Assembly (NCBI GenBank): GCA_028817755.1
Contig: JAPPPA010000227.1
Coordinates: forward strand, 6,135-20,005
Length of the DNA stretch: 13,871 nucleotides
Reading direction: 5' to 3'
From: Gammaproteobacteria bacterium
Lineage (GTDB): Bacteria; Pseudomonadota; Gammaproteobacteria; JAPPPA01
The notes under the pieces are model-generated. The model did not search any database. It was given only the letters and a program-made list of their open reading frames with translations, and had not been told where the DNA came from. Each line of letters opens with the position of its first letter. Positions within the stretch are counted from its first letter, which is position 1. A program made the translations under genes and the position numbers. Shown in pieces: positions 7,685 to 13,871 of the stretch.

Positions 7685-8812
7685 TCAAAAAGCGGTTTGC
7701 GTATCCAGCTGTTGCTGCATTTTGGCGAGGATGAGTTTGGGGCTTAGTTCCGGGTTTAGCGGTTTCATACGAGCCGCGAGCGCGGTGACATGGGGTGTGG
7801 CGACTGAGTTGCCGACCACTAAGTCATAACCTGCATTGGGCGCTAGAGAAACAGCTTGGCTGGGTGCGCAAATTACCCCGTCCTCTTTCGGACCTGGTTT
7901 GCCGCGGGCATAGATGACGCCGTTTTGTGGCGGCGGAAATCGATGGCTTTGTTTGCGGTTCTCGTCGTAAGCGGCGATGACCGCGCTGCCATTACTAATG
8001 ATTTTGCTTAGCTGTGCTTCTAGCAAAGGGTCGCGTGGCCCAGTAAGGCTGAGGTTGATGAAGTTGGGTTGCACTTGCGCGATGGACTCAAGTGCAACCG
8101 CTAAACTTAGGCTGTTGCAGCTGCCAGCACCGGCAGTTGTTTGCCAGCAGGCACGAATGAAGTGAATTTTGGCCCCGGGAGCGAGGCCGGTTATCTGGGC
8201 ATCTGATGTGGGTTGTGCAGAGATAAGGCCGGCGACCGCCGTGCCATGTGGCTCCGCAGGTACGTGGTTTAGATCATCAACCACGTTGCTTGCCATGATC
8301 TTGCTGCCGCTGAGTTGCGGGTGGTTAATGTCTACGCCGGTATCAACTATGGCAATAGTGGCGCCATTGCCATCGCCGTTAACTTGTTTGAGTAATTGCT
8401 GAAAGGCTTCGCTTGCCTCATGCGGCTGTTCAGGGTGACCACTAGGGTGGTTGAGTAGGCTGTATTGGTTGTTTGGCTGTACCCATAGAACGCGTTTGTC
8501 TTCACGCAGCGACGCGAGCGTGTTGGCGTCAGGTTTTTCAATCACTAAGCAATGAACCCCAAGGCTTGGCAACGTCCATTGCCAGAGCAGGTTGAGCTGG
8601 TGATTAGACGCGAGTCTTTTGGATAATTGGTCGGCTTTGCCGCTGACGCTAAATCGTCGGTAGTGACGCTGTCTCTGCTCTGGCGCCTTAATCATGACTA
8701 ATAAGGTGTTGGTCGGCGCATTCGCTACGTCGATCTTTTTAGTCGGTTTAGTCGCGCAGGCTGATAGCGATGCCAAGCACAGTATGGCAAGGGCTAGGGA
8801 AATGCGTTTCAT
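7685..8812 (-). CDS. Subtilisin-family (S8) serine protease, predicted lipoprotein
   Basis: The 375-residue product has a lipoprotein signal peptide (MKRISLALAILCLASLSAC, lipobox LSAC, Cys19). Position +2 is Ala, so by the Lol rule it should be anchored in the outer membrane. Residues about 35-118 look like an I9-type propeptide, ending in DANTLASLREDKRVLWVQPNN. The S8 catalytic domain (about 150-350) shows the triad Asp157 (AIVDTGVD), His189 (PHGTAVAG) and Ser336 (GNSVATPH; usual GTSMATPH). The segment that normally carries the oxyanion-hole Asn (AAGN-) reads IAAYDEN, so Asp283 may replace it. The catalytic domain is compact, with four further cysteines (88, 222, 232, 315). The ATG overlaps the anti-sigma gene's stop as ATGA, implying translational coupling. 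It is the last gene of the ECF operon, and may act in signalling or be the regulated effector. Confidence 0.92.
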   Translation of the reverse strand: MKRISLALAILCLASLSACATKPTKKIDVANAPTNTLLVMIKAPEQRQRHYRRFSVSGKADQLSKRLASNHQLNLLWQWTLPSLGVHCLVIEKPDANTLASLREDKRVLWVQPNNQYSLLNHPSGHPEQPHEASEAFQQLLKQVNGDGNGATIAIVDTGVDINHPQLSGSKIMASNVVDDLNHVPAEPHGTAVAGLISAQPTSDAQITGLAPGAKIHFIRACWQTTAGAGSCNSLSLAVALESIAQVQPNFINLSLTGPRDPLLEAQLSKIISNGSAVIAAYDENRKQSHRFPPPQNGVIYARGKPGPKEDGVICAPSQAVSLAPNAGYDLVVGNSVATPHVTALAARMKPLNPELSPKLILAKMQQQLDTQTAF

Positions 8813-9381
8813 GGCATGGCCTGACTGACGGTTTGTACACGTGGGTCTTGCTCCAGCGCTTCGACTAATTCCGCTGCAGCGGTGTTGGCCGGTTTTACGT
8901 CCACTACATTAGCTTGCTCGTAGTGATGAATGAGCTCTAGCCCAAAGTCGTTTAACAGCCCTGATATAGCACTGTTATTGGTGCTGCTCAGAATTAGGCG
9001 AAGCTGCCCATCAGCGACAGCGTTGTTGCTTGTTAGGGTGGTGAATTGATTATTTTGAGGCGTTGAATCGATCAGCGCCGTTACGCTGATAGCAACAAAA
9101 GCAAAACTCGCGAATGCTGCTGCGGCTAATGAATAGCGTGATTTCTTTGGTTTTGGAACCGGCCGACCATCGATGCGGGCACTCAGCGCGTCAAAGCTAA
9201 ATTGCGGCAACGGTTTGCCGGGTGCGTTGATGCTTTGTTGCACTTTGCGCTCTTGTATTACGGCTTGGCGCAGCGTGGCGTCGTTTTCTAATGCCGCTTC
9301 AAAAGCCTGTTGTTGGCACTCGTTGAGTGCGCCGGCAAGGTAGTCCGGAATAAGTAAATGATTTTGGTGAACCTGTTTCAT
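8809..9381 (-). CDS. Membrane-anchored anti-sigma-like protein with a subtilase-propeptide-like periplasmic domain
   Basis: This is a 190-residue bitopic protein. Residues about 8-52 (LLIPDYLAGALNECQQQAFE and following) look like the helical anti-sigma domain of ECF partners but lack the HxxxCxxC zinc motif. A basic stretch (KPKKSR, 77-82) precedes one membrane helix (about 83-104), placing the N-terminus in the cytoplasm. The periplasmic domain (about 125-190) has the strand-helix-strand pattern of an I9/S8 propeptide: LRLIL, then NVVDVKPANTAAAELVEALE, then DPRVQTVSQ, similar in layout to the propeptide of the adjacent protease. It lies 15 nt after the sigma gene and overlaps the protease gene by 4 nt (ATGA). 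AGGA before its ATG is a fair ribosome binding site. By position and architecture it should hold the sigma factor at the membrane; binding is inferred, not shown. Confidence 0.8.
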   Translation of the reverse strand: MKQVHQNHLLIPDYLAGALNECQQQAFEAALENDATLRQAVIQERKVQQSINAPGKPLPQFSFDALSARIDGRPVPKPKKSRYSLAAAAFASFAFVAISVTALIDSTPQNNQFTTLTSNNAVADGQLRLILSSTNNSAISGLLNDFGLELIHHYEQANVVDVKPANTAAAELVEALEQDPRVQTVSQAMP

Positions 9382-9396
9382 GGTTACGTCCTAAGG

Positions 9397-9978
9397 TTAA
9401 GCGCCATAACTTGGAATAGTGGTGTCGTGCTTTTCTATGTAGGCACGTAGTTTTTGTCTGGCGTGAAAGAGCCGAGTTTTTACGGTGTTAGTAGGGCAAT
9501 CGGCAATGTGCCCAATTTCTTCAGTTGAATAGCCTTGGTGGTAGCAGAGTTCGACGGCAATACGCTGTTTTGCAGGTAGCGTAGCTAGGGCTTTTTGGAT
9601 CAACTCATGGTTTTCGATATCAGGTAGGTAGCCGATGTGGCTGTCGAACTCTTCTTGTTCTTCGTAATTCCCAAAGGTGTCATGCAGCATGTGTTTCATG
9701 CGCTGTTTACGAATCAGGCGTAGGCAATCACGATAGGCAATCGTAAATATCCAGCTGGATACTTTCGATTCCCCTTTGAATTGGTCGGCCTTTTCCCACA
9801 CCTTCCACATAACGTCGTTGTAAACCTCTTCGATTAGGCTTTGGTCTTGAGTTAGGCGGCGCAGAAAACCCGCCACCTTGGTGCGGTAGCGAACGTAGAG
9901 TTGCTCCATCGCAACTTTCGAACGGTCTTCGGCTATTGCCCGGATCAATTCCTGATCTTCTGTATCGCTTATTGCCAT
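9397..9978 (-). CDS. ECF-type RNA polymerase sigma factor (sigma-70 family)
   Basis: The 193-residue protein has the two-domain ECF layout. Region 2 lies at about residues 26-93 (LYVRYRTKVAGFLRRL, EEVYNDVMWKVWEKADQFKG, SSWIFTIAYRDCLRLIRK), which binds core polymerase and the -10 element. Region 4 lies at about 125-181 (LATLPAKQRIAVELCYHQGY, with the helix-turn-helix STEEIGHIADCPTNTVKTRL), which reads the -35 element. There is no region 1 or 3 and no C-terminal extension. It is first in an operon with the anti-sigma-like gene (15-nt gap) and the subtilase lipoprotein gene, consistent with an envelope-stress or cell-surface signalling role. An ECF-type promoter lies upstream and could be self-activated. 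The ribosome binding site is weak (AAAAGA). Confidence 0.95.
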   Translation of the reverse strand: MAISDTEDQELIRAIAEDRSKVAMEQLYVRYRTKVAGFLRRLTQDQSLIEEVYNDVMWKVWEKADQFKGESKVSSWIFTIAYRDCLRLIRKQRMKHMLHDTFGNYEEQEEFDSHIGYLPDIENHELIQKALATLPAKQRIAVELCYHQGYSTEEIGHIADCPTNTVKTRLFHARQKLRAYIEKHDTTIPSYGA

Positions 9979-9997
9979 TGTTCTTTTGCGTGTTGGC

Positions 9998-10015
9998 CTC
10001 TCGCTATAGCGAGAG
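9998..10015. repeat. Perfect 18-bp palindrome in the sigma gene leader
   Basis: CTCTCGCTATAGCGAGAG reads identically on both strands: a 7-bp stem (CTCTCGC/GCGAGAG) with a TATA loop if transcribed. It lies 20 nt upstream of the sigma factor ATG and downstream of the proposed ECF promoter, so it would be in the leader RNA. No U-tract follows on the minus strand (GCCAAC), so it is not a standard terminator. It could be a repressor operator, an RNA hairpin near the ribosome entry site, or a roadblock element. Confidence 0.6.
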
Positions 10016-10049
10016 TGCGGTGATTACTTAGGTGGCTATGTGGGAGTAA

Positions 10050-10076
10050 GAGACGCGAAACTGGGGTTTCGGTTCA
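10050..10076 (-). promoter_or_regulatory. Candidate ECF-type promoter of the sigma/anti-sigma/protease operon
   Basis: On the minus strand TGAACC (10071-10076) is followed after 15 bp by CGTCTC (10050-10055). This fits the usual ECF promoter design of an AAC-containing -35 and a CGTC-type -10 about 16 bp apart, and suggests autoregulation by the sigma factor it drives. The spacer largely consists of an inverted repeat, CGAAAC-TGGG-GTTTCG on the plus strand (10056-10071), which could be an additional protein-binding site. The call is by pattern only. Confidence 0.4.
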
Positions 10077-10142
10077 AAAGAAGCGATTTTTTTTGCAGAA
10101 GTCGCCGTTTTCTAGGCCTTAACAGGCGCTAAGCGTTATAGT

Positions 10143-10170
10143 GCTCGGCGCAAAGAGTGCGCCGCTGAGC
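10143..10170 (+). promoter_or_regulatory. Stem-loop in the leader of the alcohol dehydrogenase gene
   Basis: CGGCGCA (10146-10152) pairs with TGCGCCG (10158-10164) around the loop AAGAG. The pairing can alternatively be extended by GCTC (10143-10146) with GAGC (10167-10170) across a 3-nt bulge. It is GC-rich and has no T-tract, so it is not a terminator for either strand. It lies about 35 nt before the dehydrogenase ATG. TATAGT at 10137-10142 is a possible -10, without a convincing -35. A role in mRNA stability or translation control is possible but unproven. Confidence 0.35.
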
Positions 10171-10203
10171 GTAGTGGCTAGGAACTAGGAGAGGAATTAA
10201 CCC

Positions 10204-11406
10204 ATGTTTGCACTAAAAGTGTTTTTGCTTCGTTGCTATATGATCATTTTCAAATACGTGGTCATGATCTTGCCATTCAAATGGCCAACCACATTTGACG
10301 GAGCGGGCTCAGCCAAAGATTTGTGTAAGCACATCGCTGGCGAAGGCCATAAGAAAGTATTGATTGTGACTGACGCTATGTTGGTTCAGCTCGGTCTGAT
10401 TGACCCGATTAAAGCAGAGCTAGAAGCGCAAGGCGTTGAGAGCCTAATTTACGACGGTGTTAAGCCAGACCCAACGGTTGAGCAAATCGAAGCCGGTTTT
10501 GACACCTATAAGAAAGAAGGCTGTGATGGCTTGCTAGCGATTGGTGGCGGTTCTTCGATTGATGCCGCCAAAGTGATTGGTGCGCGTGCTAAGAACAACA
10601 AGCCGATTCGCAAAATGACTGGCCTATTCCGCGTTTTCGGCGGCATGGCGCCGCTATATGCGATTCCGACCACCGCCGGTACCGGCTCAGAAGTTACCAT
10701 CGCGGCTGTTGTTTCTGACCCAGAAGCACAACGTAAATTGCCAATGATGGACTTGAGTTTGATGCCAGACGCCTGCGCATTGGATGGCACCCTGATGACC
10801 GGCCTACCAGCACCAATTACCAGCGCGACAGGCATGGACGCATTGACCCACGCGGTCGAGGCTTATATCTCACGTGCGGCGAACAGCAAAACCGATGCTT
10901 TAGCTTTAGAAGCAGCGCAAATGATTATGGCTAACTTGCCAACAGCGGTTGCCGACGGTGGCAATGTGGAAGCACGTCAGGCGATGACGTCAGCATCATG
11001 CAAAGCCGGTAAAGCCTTTACCCAAGCGGGTGTGGGTTACGTACACGCAATTGCGCATAACTTTGGTGCGCTGTATCACACACCACATGGCCTAGCGAAC
11101 GCGATTGTGATGCCTTATGTATTGGACTTCTCGCTACCTAAATGTGCGTCGCGCTTGGCTGACCTCGCCCGTGCATGCGATATCGGCAGTGGTAGTGACG
11201 AAGATCGTGCAAAAGCATTCATTGCACGTATTCGCGAAATGAATGAAACCTTTGGCATTCCAACTAAGTTGGATGCGCTAAAAGCGAACGACATCCCGCA
11301 AATTGCGAAAGCGGCGTTAGAAGAAGCGCGCTTTACCTACGCTGTTCCGCGTTATTTGGACCAGCGAGGCTGCGAAGATCTCGTTGCTAAGATTTTGCCT
11401 GTGTAA
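10204..11406 (+). CDS. Iron-containing alcohol dehydrogenase (group III, FucO/YiaY type)
   Basis: This 400-residue NAD(P)-dependent metal enzyme interconverts alcohols and aldehydes; the exact substrate cannot be read from sequence. The dinucleotide site shows GGGSSIDAAK (114-123) and PTTAGTGSE (155-163). The metal ligands seen in E. coli FucO (Asp196, His200, His263, His277) are present as Asp212, His216 (GMDALTHAVEA), His281 and His295 (TPHG), and the catalytic His267 equivalent is His285. The first 27 residues (MFALKVFLLRCYMIIFKYVVMILPFKW) form a hydrophobic, basic leader before the normal fold begins near TTFDGAGS, which may place the enzyme at the membrane. The ribosome binding site AGGAGAGG (10188-10195) is strong and correctly spaced for this ATG, supporting the extended start over Met13 or Met21. 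The gene is monocistronic, ending at a bidirectional terminator. Confidence 0.95.
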   Translation: MFALKVFLLRCYMIIFKYVVMILPFKWPTTFDGAGSAKDLCKHIAGEGHKKVLIVTDAMLVQLGLIDPIKAELEAQGVESLIYDGVKPDPTVEQIEAGFDTYKKEGCDGLLAIGGGSSIDAAKVIGARAKNNKPIRKMTGLFRVFGGMAPLYAIPTTAGTGSEVTIAAVVSDPEAQRKLPMMDLSLMPDACALDGTLMTGLPAPITSATGMDALTHAVEAYISRAANSKTDALALEAAQMIMANLPTAVADGGNVEARQAMTSASCKAGKAFTQAGVGYVHAIAHNFGALYHTPHGLANAIVMPYVLDFSLPKCASRLADLARACDIGSGSDEDRAKAFIARIREMNETFGIPTKLDALKANDIPQIAKAALEEARFTYAVPRYLDQRGCEDLVAKILPV

Positions 11407-11425
11407 ATACGGGCAAAACCTAAAC

Positions 11426-11463
11426 AAAAAAGGCCGCGTTACCTAGGTAACGCGGCCTTTTTT
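11426..11463. terminator. Bidirectional Rho-independent terminator (perfect 38-bp palindrome)
   Basis: Six As, a perfect self-complementary 26-bp core from 11432 to 11457 (GGCCGCGTTACC on the left, mirrored on the right, with CCTAGG at the centre), then six Ts. Both strands therefore have a strong GC-rich stem followed by a U-tract. It serves the alcohol dehydrogenase gene (stop at 11406) and the convergent M19-like gene (stop at 11480). Confidence 0.95.
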
Positions 11464-11479
11464 GTGGCTTGTGGTTGAG

Positions 11480-13871
11480 CTATTCCGGGCTTTGTTCGCG
11501 TAGCGAGTAAGCACGCTCCCACATGCGAATATAACCTTCAGCTGAGCTGTATAGGTTGCCTAGGGCTTGTTTGATTTCGGCCTCGTCTTTGCCTTCTCGT
11601 TCGGCCCAGAAAATCATGTCTGAAATTTGGTCGGCATACAGACCGTAGTGGCTAACACCTTTGCGGCCTTCTTCGTGCAGGCTGAAAACTTTGTCGCCGG
11701 TTTTTTGGCGGCCAAAGGTTACTTTGCCGTCCACGCTGGTGAACTCTTCTGGTAACTCACCTTCTGTACCGCCATTGCCTGCAAGGCTAGCAATGCCGTT
11801 TACGTCGCTCGACATGCCAATGCCAGCAAACGGACCAACCATGAAATCTTCGTTGCCAATGTATTGGTTTGGATAGTGTTTGGTGAGGTTGTCAAAAAGG
11901 CCACCACGATCGCTGCCGAATGGTTGGCTAAAGCCGCCCTGGGTAACGATGCGATAACGTGTGCCAGGCGCGCTCCAGCCGCCGTGGCTGTTGACGGTAG
12001 GGTAGTGAATGCCTTCGCCACCGTAGTTTTGAGTGAGCTCTAAAATACGGGCTGCGGCTTTGTTACTGATGTGATCGAGCTCGATCATCATGCCGCGACG
12101 CGTGAGTTCGCTAATTAGAAACTCACCTAGATCCGTTAGTCCGCGTACGTTGCAATTATTGTTGGTGTTCTCGCGTGGGTCATATTGTGCGAACTCTTCC
12201 GGTGCCGCAGGGAACAGCTTGCCGAGATAGTCCAGCTGGAATAGTAGCTGCTCGATTATGCCCAGTTGCTCGAGTGCATCGCGGCTTGGCTCAAAGCTTG
12301 GGTCGCTTGGAAATTCGGCATAGCGGCTTGGGTCTGAGTTTTGCTGCTCGTCGCCTTGGTAGCCGCCGTCTGCACAGGTTTCATACTCAATAGGGTGACC
12401 AGTCTCGCCAAGGTTGCCGGCGTATAAAACACCAGCGATACCCGCGGGATTGCCTAGATCAGGCTTGTGTCCACCAAAGGCGTTATCAAATTTGTGAACA
12501 GGGAATAGGCTGGCAACACCGTTTGCTTGGAAGGTATCTAAGCGCTGGACGATTTCGTCTTCGGTGCATTGTGCAACGCCTTGGAATTCACCGCAGTTCA
12601 TCACTTTCGACATTTCTACGCCAAGTACAACGGCCATCTTGCCGTCAGCGATAACGTCGCGGGCGGCGCTTGGCGTGTTCACAATGCGAAACCAACCTTT
12701 GCCTGGGCCGCCGTATTGGGCATCGATGTAATCCTGCATGTCATGCATTTTCTCTGCCTGTAGCAGAATCGCTGGCATTGGGTCGCAGTCGTTTTGTTTT
12801 TGCGGATTAAGCTGGCAGAGAATTTCACTGTGCACAAGGTGGTCAACCATGATTTTTTGGCCAGCTAGCCAGGCGCGCTCAATCCATTTGTAATAGCTTT
12901 GGTGGTGTTGCAATGAATTGCGGCGTGGCCAGTATTCAAAGTTTGGCCAGCCTTGCGTGGCGTGCGGGCCGAGTGTTGTAGTGACGTGCTCAACAAATCC
13001 AGTCATGCCTTGTGGACCGTGGTTTTCTGCACAATCCGCTAGGGCGTGATCAACGCCGAACTTATGGAATGGGTCGCCGTAGTTAATGCGGCCGCCAATA
13101 AATTCATAGGCTGAGATATGTGCGTGGGCATCTACCCAGCCATAAATTTCGTCACCAGAAAGCTGGCCTGGTTCTGGGCCAATGTGCTCTGCAAAGTAGG
13201 GCACGTCTTTCATAAATACCGCGGGCCCGCCTTCGGCAATTACTGCGTTGAGTTCGGCTTCTGGGTATTGGTCGCATTCCGCTACGGGTACAAACTCGAA
13301 CAGGCTGTTTTCGCTGGCTTCTGTGGATAAGGAAAGTACGCCGCCTTCTGTGCTCAGGTATTGATTGGTGACGTTAGATTGAATGTGGAATAGGTAGTCT
13401 TGATCGTCTGGTGACGGATCTTCAACGCGCCATACGGCTAAGTCGTTAGCGCTTGTTACAAGCCCTAGTGTTGGTGCCGCGGGACCTTGTCCATTTTGTT
13501 CTACTACGGCTTCACCCGCAAGCACTATGGCATCGCCCGGGTCTCTAGGGCGGGGAGCGTCTTCGCTGTCAAAATTGCCGCCGCTGTTCGCCTCGATTTG
13601 CCCCTGCGCCGGTAACACGGCTGGATTCGTGAAGTATTCAGCCATATCGCCAGCGCCGCCTGCGAATAAGCCTGCTTCTACAATCAGGTTGCCTGCGGAA
13701 TCGAGAAATTCGCCGAATGGGTCGCTTAAGCCGAGCAGCTCTTTGCTGCCAATTTCACCTTCTGAGCGCTCGTATTTCGACAGCATCAGATAGCTGCCTA
13801 GATCGGTTGGCTTCCAATAGAAGACGGTGGCTTTGTCGGCATCTTGGGTAATGCCGTAACTACCATCAGTT
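11480..13871 (-). CDS. Large M19 (renal dipeptidase)-like metallohydrolase, N-terminus beyond right edge
   Basis: An open frame of 797 codons including the stop (TAG, 11480-11482) runs off the right edge. It begins in mid-protein at TDGSYGITQDAD, so ATG 13786 is an internal methionine. The C-terminal two thirds resemble M19 dipeptidases, TIM-barrel zinc enzymes: VDAHAHIS (codons at 13118-13126), VVLGVEMS (bridging Glu), GLTDLGEFLISELTRRGMMIELDHIS, VNSHGGWS (His codon 11984-11986) and GIGMSSDVNGI (terminal Asp). The usual HxD metal motif is HxH here. Large insertions carry Cys- and Asn-rich segments (NTNNNCNV, CADGGYQGDEQQ), suggesting export. The upstream part has a segment IQSNVTNQYLSTEGGVLSLS followed by SLFEFVPV, reminiscent of beta-trefoil or lectin-like modules. 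Substrate is unknown. Far longer than ordinary M19 enzymes (about 330-400 residues), it is probably a secreted multidomain hydrolase. Confidence 0.85.
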   Translation of the reverse strand, partial: TDGSYGITQDADKATVFYWKPTDLGSYLMLSKYERSEGEIGSKELLGLSDPFGEFLDSAGNLIVEAGLFAGGAGDMAEYFTNPAVLPAQGQIEANSGGNFDSEDAPRPRDPGDAIVLAGEAVVEQNGQGPAAPTLGLVTSANDLAVWRVEDPSPDDQDYLFHIQSNVTNQYLSTEGGVLSLSTEASENSLFEFVPVAECDQYPEAELNAVIAEGGPAVFMKDVPYFAEHIGPEPGQLSGDEIYGWVDAHAHISAYEFIGGRINYGDPFHKFGVDHALADCAENHGPQGMTGFVEHVTTTLGPHATQGWPNFEYWPRRNSLQHHQSYYKWIERAWLAGQKIMVDHLVHSEILCQLNPQKQNDCDPMPAILLQAEKMHDMQDYIDAQYGGPGKGWFRIVNTPSAARDVIADGKMAVVLGVEMSKVMNCGEFQGVAQCTEDEIVQRLDTFQANGVASLFPVHKFDNAFGGHKPDLGNPAGIAGVLYAGNLGETGHPIEYETCADGGYQGDEQQNSDPSRYAEFPSDPSFEPSRDALEQLGIIEQLLFQLDYLGKLFPAAPEEFAQYDPRENTNNNCNVRGLTDLGEFLISELTRRGMMIELDHISNKAAARILELTQNYGGEGIHYPTVNSHGGWSAPGTRYRIVTQGGFSQPFGSDRGGLFDNLTKHYPNQYIGNEDFMVGPFAGIGMSSDVNGIASLAGNGGTEGELPEEFTSVDGKVTFGRQKTGDKVFSLHEEGRKGVSHYGLYADQISDMIFWAEREGKDEAEIKQALGNLYSSAEGYIRMWERAYSLREQSPE

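Noticed and set aside
13526..13793. Start of the M19-like gene at ATG 13786
   Set aside because: The frame stays open to the right edge with sensible protein sequence upstream (TDGSYGITQDADKATVFYW) and no ribosome binding site before 13786, so the gene is truncated by the window.
1..13871. CRISPR arrays, insertion sequences, tRNA or rRNA genes, integrase or toxin-antitoxin modules
   Set aside because: No regularly spaced direct repeats, transposase or recombinase motifs, tRNA cloverleaf or rRNA sequence was seen. The region reads as ordinary chromosome.

Overview
The window looks like chromosome from a free-living, probably marine gammaproteobacterium. The reasons are a divergent metR/metE pair of enterobacterial type, a DUF2721 membrane protein, an ECF sigma-factor operon, an iron-dependent alcohol dehydrogenase with a hydrophobic N-terminal leader, and two very large, acidic, exported-looking proteins. 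The base composition appears balanced by eye. No RNA gene, insertion sequence, CRISPR array or integrase is visible. Genus-level assignment is not possible from the sequence alone.

Layout: (1) 1-3115, minus strand, is one uninterrupted reading frame of at least 1038 codons that runs off the left edge. It encodes a secreted protein of unknown family, preceded by a small overlapping ORF with a much stronger ribosome binding site. (2) 3357-4330, plus strand, is a tight two-gene unit, a DUF3228-like protein followed by a DUF2721 three-helix membrane protein. Its last stop codon overlaps the stop codon of convergent metR. (3) 4327-7572 holds metR (minus) and metE (plus), which diverge from a 96-bp AT-rich spacer containing an inverted and a direct repeat suited to a LysR-type operator. 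MetE makes methionine without cobalamin, and MetR is its expected activator. (4) 7685-9978, minus strand, is a three-gene operon: ECF sigma factor, membrane-anchored anti-sigma-like protein and subtilase lipoprotein. An ECF-type promoter candidate lies upstream and a terminator hairpin downstream. (5) 10204-11406, plus strand, is an iron-containing alcohol dehydrogenase. (6) A perfect 38-bp palindrome serves as a bidirectional terminator. (7) 11480-13871, minus strand, is the C-terminal part of a large M19 (renal dipeptidase)-like metallohydrolase that runs off the right edge.

The most interesting unit is the sigma/anti-sigma/protease operon. The periplasmic end of the anti-sigma-like protein resembles the inhibitory propeptide of subtilases, and the operon's own protease carries a similar propeptide. 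This suggests an envelope-signalling circuit in which the subtilase, or its propeptide, is recognised by or cuts the anti-sigma factor to release the sigma factor. That is inference from sequence and gene order. The other main unknown is the giant secreted protein on the left.
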